From: DATEPR01 sp036503065
GTDB lineage: Bacteria > Actinomycetota > Actinomycetes > Mycobacteriales > Pseudonocardiaceae
NCBI GenBank assembly: GCA_036503065.1
Contig: DASXXM010000303.1
Coordinates: 1 to 11,342, forward strand
Length of the DNA: 11,342 bases
Direction of reading: 5' to 3'
Shown here one piece after another: positions 1-6,934 of this stretch. A program made the translations under genes and the position numbers. The notes under the pieces were generated by a model. That model searched no databases. It worked only from the letters and a program-made list of their open reading frames with translations, and had not been told where the DNA came from. How positions within the stretch are numbered: position 1 is the stretch's first letter; every line of letters starts with the position of its first letter.

Positions 1-60
1 CGGCCGACACGACGACGGCGGACGGGCCGGTGTCGAATCGCCGTTCCACCAGGGGTTCCG

Positions 61-951
61 TTGTTATCCTGCACCACCCCCCTGCCCGACGGTGCCCCAC
101 CGGAGGCGGCCTGCTGCCGCCTGGCACCGTTTCACCGCAACCCCACCACCCGCCGCACTCGCCGCTACCCCTCCGACACCACCGACGCGCAGTGGGCGCT
201 GCTCGATCCACTGCTGCCCGATCCGGCGTGGCTGACCGGACGCGGTGGCCGACCCGAAACCCACTGCCGCCGCCAGATCGTGGACGCGATCTTCTACCTG
301 GTCGACAACGGCATCACATGGCGTGCCCTACCAGCGGACTTTCCACCCTGGTCGACGGTCTACAACTATTTCGCGGCATGGGAACTCGTCGGTGTCACCC
401 AACAGGTCCTGGATGAGCTGCGTGATCGAGTCCGGCTGCGCGAAGGCCGCAGTGCCGAGCCCACCGCCGGGATCATCGATTCCCAGTCGCTGCGCGCCGC
501 CGAAACCGTGCCGATGACCAGCCGGGGTTACGACGCGGGCAAGAAGGTCAACGGCCGCAAGCGACACATCGCCGTGGACACGCTAGGTCTGCTCTTGTGC
601 GTCCTGGTCACCGCAGCATCAGTGCAAGACCGCGATGGTGCCCGGCCGCTGCTGGAGCAGCTGCCTGCCTCATGCCGGCGTATCCGGCTGGTCTGGGCTG
701 ATGGTGGCTATGCCGGCAAACTCGTGGACTGGGCGCTGACCACCATCAAGATCACGATAGCGATCGTGAAACGGTCCGATGACGCGACCGGGTTCGTGGT
801 TCTGCCACGACGGTGGGTCGTGGAACGCACACTGGCCTGGATCACCGGGCATCGACGATGCGTCCGCGACTACGAACGCTTACCGCAGCACCACGAAGCC
901 ATGGTCCGCTGGTCCATGATCCGCATCACCAGCAGACGCCTCACCAAATAG
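61..951 (+). CDS. IS5-family transposase (DDE)
   Basis: This is a 296-residue DDE transposase that would cut and rejoin the ends of its own insertion sequence. The N-terminal part (about residues 36-110, starting RRYPSDTTDAQWALL) matches the helix-turn-helix-like DUF4096 region of IS5-family transposases. The catalytic triad is visible as D140 (GIIDSQS), D214 (VWADGGY) and E255 in RRWVVERTLAW. The length is normal and no frameshift or internal stop is seen, so it looks intact. The start is uncertain: position 61 is a TTG followed by a TTA codon, and the frame is open to the left edge of the window, so the true start may lie elsewhere or the leader may be non-coding. The 60 bases to its left hold no feature I can name. 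It converges on the response-regulator gene with 32 bp between stops. The right end of the element probably lies in that gap, but I could not define terminal repeats. Confidence 0.9.
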   Translation: MLSCTTPLPDGAPPEAACCRLAPFHRNPTTRRTRRYPSDTTDAQWALLDPLLPDPAWLTGRGGRPETHCRRQIVDAIFYLVDNGITWRALPADFPPWSTVYNYFAAWELVGVTQQVLDELRDRVRLREGRSAEPTAGIIDSQSLRAAETVPMTSRGYDAGKKVNGRKRHIAVDTLGLLLCVLVTAASVQDRDGARPLLEQLPASCRRIRLVWADGGYAGKLVDWALTTIKITIAIVKRSDDATGFVVLPRRWVVERTLAWITGHRRCVRDYERLPQHHEAMVRWSMIRITSRRLTK

Positions 952-983
952 GTTCAGGAACGGGCACTGAGAACGTACGTCGC

Positions 984-1631
984 TCAGGCCGGTCGGTACA
1001 GCTCGTGTTGCAGCAGGCCATGACGCAGCGCGGTCATCAGCGCCTGCGCCCGATTGGACGCACCGAGCTTCTCGTACAGGCGGGCGACGTACGTCTTGGC
1101 GGTCGACGGACTGACGAACATCGTCCCGGCGATCGCCGGGATCGACAGCCCGGCGCCCAACAACCGCAGCGCCTCGTCCTCGCGCGGGCTCAGCGCCAGC
1201 CGGTCGCCCGAGTGCCCGCGCCGGGCGAGCGCCAGCGCGAGGCCGGATGCGGTGAACGACGACGCGGCGACCGCCGAGTGCCGGATCGCGCCCAACACCT
1301 CGCCGGTGGAGGCCGACTTGGCTACGAAGGCGGACACGCCGCTCTCCAGCGCGCGGAACAGCACGTCGTCCTCGCCGTGCGAGGTCAGTATCACGATGCC
1401 AAGATCGGGCCTGCGGTCGCGGAGGTCGCGGGCGAACCGGATGCCGTCGCCGTCGGGCAGCGCCACGTCGACGGTGACCACGTCCGGCCGTTCGAGGCTG
1501 ACCGCGCGCAGGCCGGCGGCCACCGTGCCGGCCTCGCCGACCAGTTCGATGTCGGCTTGGTCGGCGATGAGGCCGGCCAGTCCGTATCTGGTCAGGGTGT
1601 CGCCGTCGACCATGACAACTCGGATCGCCAT
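984..1631 (-). CDS. NarL/FixJ-family response regulator (REC + LuxR-type HTH)
   Basis: This is a 215-residue two-component response regulator that probably acts as a DNA-binding transcription factor. The receiver domain spans about residues 1-120, with phosphoacceptor D55 (VTVDVALPD), switch residue T83 (ILTS) and conserved K105 (VAKSAS). The LuxR-type helix-turn-helix spans about residues 146-206 (LSPREDEALRLL to AQALMTALRHGL). The acidic pocket near the N-terminus reads VDGD instead of the usual VDDH/VDDD, so the second acidic residue at position 10 is a glycine while D9 and D11 remain. I chose the ATG at 1631 because AAAAGGA lies 8 nt upstream and the REC domain begins directly there; a longer in-frame extension to 1760 lacks family similarity. 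No histidine kinase is in the window. It is divergent from pilD across 177 bp, which makes the pilus locus a plausible target, but the sequence does not prove this. Confidence 0.93.
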   Translation of the reverse strand: MAIRVVMVDGDTLTRYGLAGLIADQADIELVGEAGTVAAGLRAVSLERPDVVTVDVALPDGDGIRFARDLRDRRPDLGIVILTSHGEDDVLFRALESGVSAFVAKSASTGEVLGAIRHSAVAASSFTASGLALALARRGHSGDRLALSPREDEALRLLGAGLSIPAIAGTMFVSPSTAKTYVARLYEKLGASNRAQALMTALRHGLLQHELYRPA

Positions 1632-1705
1632 AACCTGAATCCTTTTCCTAGCTTTGTCACAGTGTGTAGTGGTGATCCGAGGCCAGATACGGCCAAAAGA
1701 CCTGC

Positions 1706-1735
1706 ATAATCGCCACGTCCGAGCGATACCGTCAC
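1706..1735 (-). promoter_or_regulatory. Candidate promoter of the response-regulator gene
   Basis: On the minus strand GTGACG (1735-1730) and GATTAT (1711-1706) are separated by 18 bp. Each matches four of six positions of the vegetative -35 TTGACA and -10 TATAAT elements. Transcription would start near 1699, giving a leader of about 70 nt before the ATG at 1631. The call rests only on these motif matches. Confidence 0.3.
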
Positions 1736-1751
1736 GCTGAGCCGCGTAGCC

Positions 1752-1770
1752 GGCACCCATCGGGCACTAT
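1752..1770 (+). promoter_or_regulatory. GGCAC direct repeat with 11-bp period upstream of pilD
   Basis: GGCAC occurs at 1752-1756 and again at 1763-1767, exactly one helical turn apart, so a regulator could contact both copies on one face of the DNA. The two 7-mers GCACCCA and GCACTAT are separated by 4 bp. From memory, the TcrA box of Actinoplanes has GCA(A/C)CCG half-sites separated by 4 bp. The first half-site here matches six of seven positions and the second only four, so this is a weak candidate operator. Confidence 0.25.
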
Positions 1771-1797
1771 TCGAACCGGACGAACATCGCCTTTGTG

Positions 1798-1805
1798 AAG
1801 GAGGT
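1798..1805 (+). promoter_or_regulatory. Strong ribosome binding site of pilD
   Basis: AAGGAGGT is a full 8-base match to the anti-Shine-Dalgarno sequence and lies 3 nt before the ATG at 1809. It fixes the pilD start and suggests efficient translation, although the spacing is on the short side. Confidence 0.75.
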
Positions 1806-1808
1806 CAC

Positions 1809-2597
1809 ATGGCCCTGCTGACCGCGCTGGCCGGCCTGATCGGGCTGGCCGTCGGCTCGTTCCTCAACGTGGTGATCCATCGGGTGCCGCGCGGCGAGTC
1901 GCTGGTCCGGCCGCCGTCGCACTGCCCGGTCTGTGGCGCGGTCGTCCGCAACCGGCACAACATCCCGGTCGTCGGCTGGCTGGTCCTGCATGGCCGGTGC
2001 GCCGACTGCCTCGCCCCGATCAGCGTCCGGTACCCACTCGTCGAACTCGGCACCGGCCTGGTGTTCGCCGGGCTGACGGCCTGGCTGGTCGGACACCACC
2101 TGACCAGCGCGGTGCCGGCGTATCTCTGGTTCGCCGGTGCCGGGATCGCGCTGGCGGTCATCGACCTGGACTGCCGCCGACTGCCCAACGCGATCGTGCT
2201 GCCGTCCTACCCGGTGCTCGGCGCGCTGCTGGCGCTGTCCGCGTGGTGGTATCACGACTGGTGGGCGCTGGCCCGCGCCGGGATCGGCGGTGCCGCGCTG
2301 TTCGCGTTCTTCTTCGCGCTGGCCTTCGCCTACCCGGCCGGTATGGGGTTCGGCGACGTCCGACTGGCCGGCATCGTCGGCGGCGTGCTGGGCTACCTGT
2401 CCTGGTCCACGCTGGTGATCGGCGCGTTCGGCGGGTTCCTGCTCGGCGCCGTGGTCGGCATCGCGGTCATCGCCAGGCGCCGGGGTGACCGTAGGACCGC
2501 GCTTCCGTTCGGGCCGTTCATGATCGGCGCCGCGCTGGTGGCGATCGTCGCGGCCGGACCGATCTCGACCGCCTACCAGCGCCTGCTCGGCGGCTGA
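1809..2597 (+). CDS. pilD: Type IV prepilin peptidase / N-methyltransferase PilD
   Basis: PilD is a polytopic membrane aspartyl protease that removes the short leader of type IV prepilins and methylates the new N-terminus. The protein has 262 residues, normal for the family. The N-terminal membrane segment contains the typical GSFLNVVIHRVP stretch. A zinc-type tetracysteine motif (C39, C42, C64, C67) marks the methyltransferase-associated cytoplasmic loop. The catalytic aspartates are in AVIDLDCRRLP (D119, possibly D121) and in the GFGD motif (residues 180-183, D183). Several hydrophobic helices fill the rest. The ATG start is fixed by a perfect AAGGAGGT. Its expected substrates are the PilA, PilV-like and PilW-like prepilins encoded on the opposite strand. 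It is tail-to-tail with the PilX-like gene, with 2 bp between stops, so it must have its own promoter. Confidence 0.97.
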   Translation: MALLTALAGLIGLAVGSFLNVVIHRVPRGESLVRPPSHCPVCGAVVRNRHNIPVVGWLVLHGRCADCLAPISVRYPLVELGTGLVFAGLTAWLVGHHLTSAVPAYLWFAGAGIALAVIDLDCRRLPNAIVLPSYPVLGALLALSAWWYHDWWALARAGIGGAALFAFFFALAFAYPAGMGFGDVRLAGIVGGVLGYLSWSTLVIGAFGGFLLGAVVGIAVIARRRGDRRTALPFGPFMIGAALVAIVAAGPISTAYQRLLGG

Positions 2598-2599
2598 CG

Positions 2600-4654
2600 C
2601 TATCTGGGACCGGACCAGCTCAATATGGAGACCTGTCGGCTGCCAGCCACCGGCCTTGTCGGATCTCCGTCCACATAGGCCACCCGTGCGTTCACGACGG
2701 TGCAGGATGGTGGTGACACGCCGCTCTGGCAGACGGACGCGCTGAGGAACACGCTGAAGACGAAGCCCGGCGAGTCGTCCGGCACCTCGATCACCGCCCC
2801 GGTGTAGGAGAAGCTCCCGGTCTCCTTGACCCACAGCGACCTGGCGATGACACCGAACCGGAAGATCTGCTCGGCCGCGTTGTTCAACGTGATGTCCAGC
2901 ACCGCGTTGGGCGCGTACGTCGTGCCCTGCACGTAGAACAGGTTGCCGGAGTTGTCTATCGAGGTGACCAGCGCGCACGTGGTCGCGTTGCCGGTGCCTT
3001 TGTACGGACCGAGCGTGACGCATCCGGTCTCGGCGCGGAACGCGGGCGCCACGTAGGTGAGGTCGAGCTGGATCGCGTCGAGCTGCTCGACGCCCTTGTG
3101 CTTGACACTTGCGGAATAGACCGCCTGAGCACCGGTGAAGGTACCATTGTAGACAGACTGCGCGAGGGTGCTGGTGACGTCGAACGTGTCGGTGTAGACA
3201 GTGGTGCCGGTGTCATCCGGCGGGGTCAGCGTGGTGGTCGTGCCGCCGTTCAGCGTGAACTGGACCGATCGGCTGTCCTGTTTGGCACCGGCGGTGTTGC
3301 CGTGTACCACCCGGAGCTGCGCCGAGGTGAGGATCGATCCGGCCGGTATCGCAGTGGGCGGCGCGTAGCCGCTGACCGTCACCGTGCCGGACTGGTTGCC
3401 GTTCCCGTTGTTGGTCATCGTCGCGTACTGTCCGTCCACAGTGGCCACGCTGGCCACGGTGGCGTTGGTGAACGCCCCCGAGGACGTCACCGCGGTCGGC
3501 TTGAGCGTGCCAGCCGGCCCGGTCAGCGATGTGGTGGTCGCCGAACCGGTGGTCAGGCCGTACACCGCCACCGGCGGCGTGCTGGCACTGTACGTGCCGC
3601 ACATCTCGACCTGCCCGGACTTCACCGCGAACTGGCTGTCCCCGCCGAAGATGAACTGCACCCCAGCCGCCTTGGCGTCGTTGATCGGGTTGTCGCACGC
3701 GCCCGGAATGCTCGCGGGCACCGATGGCGTCGACACGACCTTGCCCGTGCTGTCGACCGGCGTGCCGGCCACCAGGTAGCCGTCGTTGACGGTCCAGACG
3801 TCGCCGCCGTTGCTGCTCAGCAGCGGGTTGCTGCCGTCGTTGTGGAAGTCGAAGTAGTAGGTACCCGGCTTGAACCACCACGTACTGTGCTTGCAGGGGC
3901 TGTTGCCCGCCATCATCGTAGACAGGCCGGCGGCATCGTCGTAGTAGCCAGGCAGAAAGGTCACCACGGAGTTCGCCGACGTGCACGGCGGCAGCGGCTG
4001 GTAGACGGGGACCGTGGACACAGCCGGCGTGTAGCCGGGATCGTTGCCCAGCGCGTTGGATGTGTTGCCGTAGTCGCACGATGCGGTCGGCGTACTCTGC
4101 ATCGAGCCCGTGCAGTCGCCGCGGGCGTACACCGCTGTGTTCGTCGTGAGGCTGCCCTTCACGACGTTGATGTTGGAGTTCGAGAAGACCACGCCGTGCA
4201 CCTTGAAAGCCGATCCGCTGGGCTGCTGGATGTTGATGCCGTCCTCTCCGACGGTCCGGCCCAGTGTCAGGATAGCGCTGCCAGGCCGGTTGCACTGGGT
4301 CAGCGAGGTGCACTGGATCTGCACACTCGCCGGATCGGGGGTGCAGGTGACGGTGGCGGGGTCGGGGCCGAAGCCAGTCATCGTCAGCGTGTTCGGGTAC
4401 GAACTGTTGACACAGCTCTGGCCGTTGACGGTGCTGTTGCGGATGTTGTTGATCGCGGCCTGGAGCGCGCCGTCCGCCTCGTACGCCGTGGACGCCTGGC
4501 CGCGCAGCGCGACCGTGGTGCGGATGCTCGTCTCGGACAACGACAGCAGCGCGCCCAGGCTGATCGCAATCACCGTGACGATTACCAGCGCGAGTACCAG
4601 CGCGGCACCACCGTCGTCGTGTCGGACGTCGGCCCAGTTGATGCGGCGCCTCAT
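2600..4654 (-). CDS. Large PilX-like pilus-associated surface protein
   Basis: This 684-residue protein is the last gene of the pilus operon. The N-terminus (MRRRINWADVRHDDGG then AALVLALVIVTVIAISL) resembles PilX/GspK-type pilins: a charged leader, GG, then a single hydrophobic helix at about residues 17-39, without the Phe+1 and Glu+5 of ordinary pilins. The rest is predicted to be extracellular: rich in Ser, Thr, Gly and Asn, beta-strand-like, with 14 cysteines that could form disulfides. No cysteine occurs between C352 and C545. Within that block, about residues 390-537 read like a self-contained beta-sandwich (DGQYATMT, PAGSILTSAQLRVV, DAIQLDLTYVAP). At 684 residues it is several times longer than classical PilX, so a tip or adhesin role is likely but inferred. 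The ATG at 4654 overlaps the previous stop as ATGA; longer in-frame starts would run through that gene. Confidence 0.8.
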   Translation of the reverse strand: MRRRINWADVRHDDGGAALVLALVIVTVIAISLGALLSLSETSIRTTVALRGQASTAYEADGALQAAINNIRNSTVNGQSCVNSSYPNTLTMTGFGPDPATVTCTPDPASVQIQCTSLTQCNRPGSAILTLGRTVGEDGINIQQPSGSAFKVHGVVFSNSNINVVKGSLTTNTAVYARGDCTGSMQSTPTASCDYGNTSNALGNDPGYTPAVSTVPVYQPLPPCTSANSVVTFLPGYYDDAAGLSTMMAGNSPCKHSTWWFKPGTYYFDFHNDGSNPLLSSNGGDVWTVNDGYLVAGTPVDSTGKVVSTPSVPASIPGACDNPINDAKAAGVQFIFGGDSQFAVKSGQVEMCGTYSASTPPVAVYGLTTGSATTTSLTGPAGTLKPTAVTSSGAFTNATVASVATVDGQYATMTNNGNGNQSGTVTVSGYAPPTAIPAGSILTSAQLRVVHGNTAGAKQDSRSVQFTLNGGTTTTLTPPDDTGTTVYTDTFDVTSTLAQSVYNGTFTGAQAVYSASVKHKGVEQLDAIQLDLTYVAPAFRAETGCVTLGPYKGTGNATTCALVTSIDNSGNLFYVQGTTYAPNAVLDITLNNAAEQIFRFGVIARSLWVKETGSFSYTGAVIEVPDDSPGFVFSVFLSASVCQSGVSPPSCTVVNARVAYVDGDPTRPVAGSRQVSILSWSGPR

Positions 4655-5289
4655 GTCTGCCTCCACCGGCCGGTGAGGGTGATGGGGTAGGGGTCGGCCG
4701 ACGGCGCGGTGACCGTGAAAGCCAGCGTCAACTGCTGTGGCTTGGACGTCGCGGCGCAGCCGGCCGAACACGTCACCGTCGGAGCGGCCGAGACATCGTG
4801 AGCGACGACCACATCGGACGTCGTCGTCGTCGCGGCGACGCACTTCATGCGGTGCAGGTCAGTGGCTACCAGGTAGTAGGCGACGACGTCCATGCGCTCC
4901 ACAGGAGGTGTCACCGAGGCATCCCAGTCGTCCGAGAACAGACGCAGGACGGCGGCGGGAGTCGCGGCGGTGCCGCACGTCACGCCGCCTGCGTTGTACG
5001 CGGCGTTGAGCTGGAAGGACGCTTTGAACGGCACGGTGCCGTTGGCGACCTGGCCGGAGTAGTCCCGCAGCCCGGTCGCGGCGACGTCCTGGGCGAAGAA
5101 CGCGGTGGATATCTGGGCGTCGTGCGACAGCATCATGCGGTCGGACACGGCGTTCTCGTTCTTCAGCACGCCGATGACGGAGTTGGCCAGCGGCAGCGTG
5201 ATCACGCCAAGGATGACGATCACCAGCAGCAGCTCGATCAGCGTGAATCCGGCGTCCCGTGCGGGCTGGCCGGCCGGGGGCGTCAACAC
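4651..5289 (-). CDS. PilW-like minor prepilin (type IV prepilin-type N-terminus)
   Basis: This is a 212-residue minor pilin, expected to sit in the membrane before assembly and then near the pilus tip. The leader is 14 residues and ends in glycine (PARDAG), followed by FTLIELLLVIVILG, with Phe at +1 and Glu at +5 (E19), a canonical class III signal for PilD. The mature domain includes four cysteines and RMDVVAYYL, which recalls PilW/GspJ-type proteins. The start is a choice: GTG at 5289 overlaps the upstream stop by 7 nt (GTGTTGA), while TTG at 5286 would give a 4-nt TTGA overlap. Neither has a good Shine-Dalgarno sequence, so translational coupling to the upstream gene is likely. It ends in an ATGA overlap with the PilX-like gene. 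The prepilin call is firm; the PilW assignment rests mostly on gene order. Confidence 0.85.
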   Translation of the reverse strand: MLTPPAGQPARDAGFTLIELLLVIVILGVITLPLANSVIGVLKNENAVSDRMMLSHDAQISTAFFAQDVAATGLRDYSGQVANGTVPFKASFQLNAAYNAGGVTCGTAATPAAVLRLFSDDWDASVTPPVERMDVVAYYLVATDLHRMKCVAATTTTSDVVVAHDVSAAPTVTCSAGCAATSKPQQLTLAFTVTAPSADPYPITLTGRWRQT

Positions 5290-5729
5290 GGCGAGTCCGC
5301 TAGTCCGCAGGGCTTGCGCACCACGATCACGAGTTGCTCGGTGGCGCGCTTGTCGTTGCTGGACACCTGGACGGTGAGCTGTTGCAGCCCGCTGTCGGTG
5401 CCGCACGTCGTCACCCAGCCGCTGCCGTTCCAGTACTGCACCCTGCTCACCCACGGCGTGTAGCCGTTCGGCTTGGTGAACGCGACCAGGCTGGTGTAGT
5501 TCGCCGCCGACTGGCAGGCGACATAGGTGTTGGCGGCCACATACTGCTCGATCGTTTCGGCGTAGTCCCGGACTGCCGAGCCGGCGGTGGCCTGCTTGCG
5601 GTGGACGTCGGACAGCATGACGCTGGTGACCAGGCCGCCGATGATCGCCACGATCGCGATGCCCATGATGACGACCGCGATCAGCACTTCCAGCAGGGTC
5701 TCCCCCCGGTCGTCCATCGGCCCGGACAT
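5283..5729 (-). CDS. PilV-like minor prepilin
   Basis: This 148-residue minor pilin has the short leader MSGPMDDRG followed by ETLLEVLIAVVIMG and a hydrophobic helix to about residue 38. If PilD cuts after G9, the +1 residue is Glu instead of the usual Phe, while Glu at +5 (E14) is kept. The ETLLEVLIAV segment is characteristic of PilV/GspI-like pilins. The mature part has four cysteines (C72, C109, C141, C148), the last being the terminal residue. The ATG at 5729 overlaps the pilC stop by one base (TGATG). A second Met at residue 5 could also serve and would leave only a five-residue leader. The gene sits directly between pilC and the PilW-like gene, as expected for a minor-pilin set that primes assembly. 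Confidence 0.85.
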   Translation of the reverse strand: MSGPMDDRGETLLEVLIAVVIMGIAIVAIIGGLVTSVMLSDVHRKQATAGSAVRDYAETIEQYVAANTYVACQSAANYTSLVAFTKPNGYTPWVSRVQYWNGSGWVTTCGTDSGLQQLTVQVSSNDKRATEQLVIVVRKPCGLADSPC

Positions 5730-6934
5730 CAGACGTGCACCTGGTTGAAGATGCCGTACATCGCCGACACCAGTGCCACGGCGACGAACCCCACGAGCAG
5801 GCCCATCACGACGATCACCGCAGGCTCGAACATCGCGGTCAGCTTCTTCAGCCGGTAGTCCAGCTCGCTCTCGTAGTAGCTGGCCGCGACCTCCAACTGA
5901 GTGTCCAGGGTGCCGGTGTCCTCGCCGACCCGGATCATCTGCGCCGCGGTGCTCGGGAACAGGTCGGTGCCGGCCAGCGGCCGGGCCAGCCCCTCGCCCT
6001 CCAGCATGGCCTCGCCGACGTGCCGCAGGGCACGCAGGAACACCCGGTTGCGCAACGAGTCGCTCGCCACCCGCAGCGCCTCCGGCAGCGAGACGCCCGC
6101 ACTGACCATTGAGGACAGAATCCGGCAGAACCGTTCGACGAGCGCGTACCGGATCGTGGGACCGACCGCCGGGAGGGCGAGACCGAGCCGGTCCCGGGCA
6201 TACCGACCACGCTCGGTACGCAGTGCACCGAAGACGGCCAGTACGGCGAAAGCGATGCCGGCCGCTACGGCCCACCACCACTGGGTGAGGAAGTCGGTCA
6301 CCGCGAGCAGCATCCGCGTGGGCAGCGGCAGGGTGGCGTGCAGGTTGGCGAAGAAGTCCTTGAACCTGGGCAGTACGAACGTGGCCAGCACCACGACGGT
6401 GACCACCGCCATGCCCGCGATCATGGCCGGGTAGATGAGCGCCGCCTTGATCTTGCGGCGGGCCTCCAGGTCGCGCTCCAGGTACTTCGCGAGCTGGTCG
6501 AGGACCGTGTCCAACTGGCCGCCGAGTTCGGCGGAACGGATGATGCCCCGGTAGAACTCCGGGAAGATCCGGGGATGGCGGTCGAAGCAGTCCGACAGCC
6601 GTTCCCCACCGCGCAGCCCGTCCTCGACCTCGTGCATCATGCGGCGTACCGAGGAGTTCTTCGCCTCGGCACCAAGCGTGCGTACCGCTTCGGTCAGCGG
6701 CAGGCCGGCCCGGATGAACGCGCCGAGCTGTCTGGTCAGGTGCATGACCTCCTCGCGCTTGACCCTCGGCGCGGTCACATCGGCCCGCAGGAAGCTGCCC
6801 TTCTCCGTCACCTGGATGTCGCGCAGTTCCAGCTCGTACAGGGCGAGAGCGGCCTCCTCGCGGTTGGCGGCCTTCCGCACACCCCTGGTGGGGTTGCCGT
6901 CCGGTCCCGTCGCGACATAGGCGTACCTGATCAT
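5729..6934 (-). CDS. pilC: Type IV pilus inner-membrane platform protein PilC
   Basis: PilC is the integral membrane platform on which PilB and PilT act to insert or extract pilins. The 401-residue length is normal. Two T2SSF domains are visible, at about residues 65-190 and 268-390. Each begins with a cytoplasmic helical bundle (RQLGAFIRAGLPLTEAVRTL; RFCRILSSMVSAGVSLPEAL) that contains the conserved AG-hydrophobic-PL/LPEA pattern. Membrane helices lie near 168-190, 219-237 and 370-392. The ELGGQLDTVLDQLAKY and GEDTGTLDTQLEVAASYY segments are family signatures. The ATG at 6934 overlaps the pilB stop as ATGA, and the gene ends in a 1-nt overlap with the PilV-like gene. No defects are seen. Confidence 0.97.
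   Translation of the reverse strand: MIRYAYVATGPDGNPTRGVRKAANREEAALALYELELRDIQVTEKGSFLRADVTAPRVKREEVMHLTRQLGAFIRAGLPLTEAVRTLGAEAKNSSVRRMMHEVEDGLRGGERLSDCFDRHPRIFPEFYRGIIRSAELGGQLDTVLDQLAKYLERDLEARRKIKAALIYPAMIAGMAVVTVVVLATFVLPRFKDFFANLHATLPLPTRMLLAVTDFLTQWWWAVAAGIAFAVLAVFGALRTERGRYARDRLGLALPAVGPTIRYALVERFCRILSSMVSAGVSLPEALRVASDSLRNRVFLRALRHVGEAMLEGEGLARPLAGTDLFPSTAAQMIRVGEDTGTLDTQLEVAASYYESELDYRLKKLTAMFEPAVIVVMGLLVGFVAVALVSAMYGIFNQVHV

Noticed and set aside
5..35. CGACAC...GTGTCG inverted repeat at the left edge
   Set aside because: Six base pairs with a 19-nt loop is expected by chance in high-GC DNA, and it is too close to the window edge to judge.
40..965. Possible terminal inverted repeats of the IS element (GCCGTTCC at 40-47 against the complement of GGAACGGGC at 957-965)
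   Set aside because: The match is only eight or nine bases with a one-base gap, and no flanking target duplication could be seen, so the element ends remain undefined.
967..987. CTGAG...CTCAG inverted repeat between the transposase and the regulator as a bidirectional terminator
   Set aside because: The stem is 5 bp with an 11-nt loop, has no T-tract, and overlaps the regulator stop codon.
1657..1675. TCAC...GTGA inverted repeat before the response regulator as a CRP-like site
   Set aside because: CRP sites have the opposite order (GTGA...TCAC), and the arms are only 4 bp with an 11-bp gap.
1767..3023. Minus-strand 418-codon frame across pilD
   Set aside because: It has no motifs, a biased composition, and is antisense to an unmistakable prepilin peptidase.
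3098..4690. Long plus-strand open frame (530 codons) opposite the PilX-like gene
   Set aside because: It encodes an Arg/Val/Gly-rich sequence with no recognisable motif and lies wholly antisense to a gene with a clear pilin N-terminus. Such frames are common in high-GC DNA.
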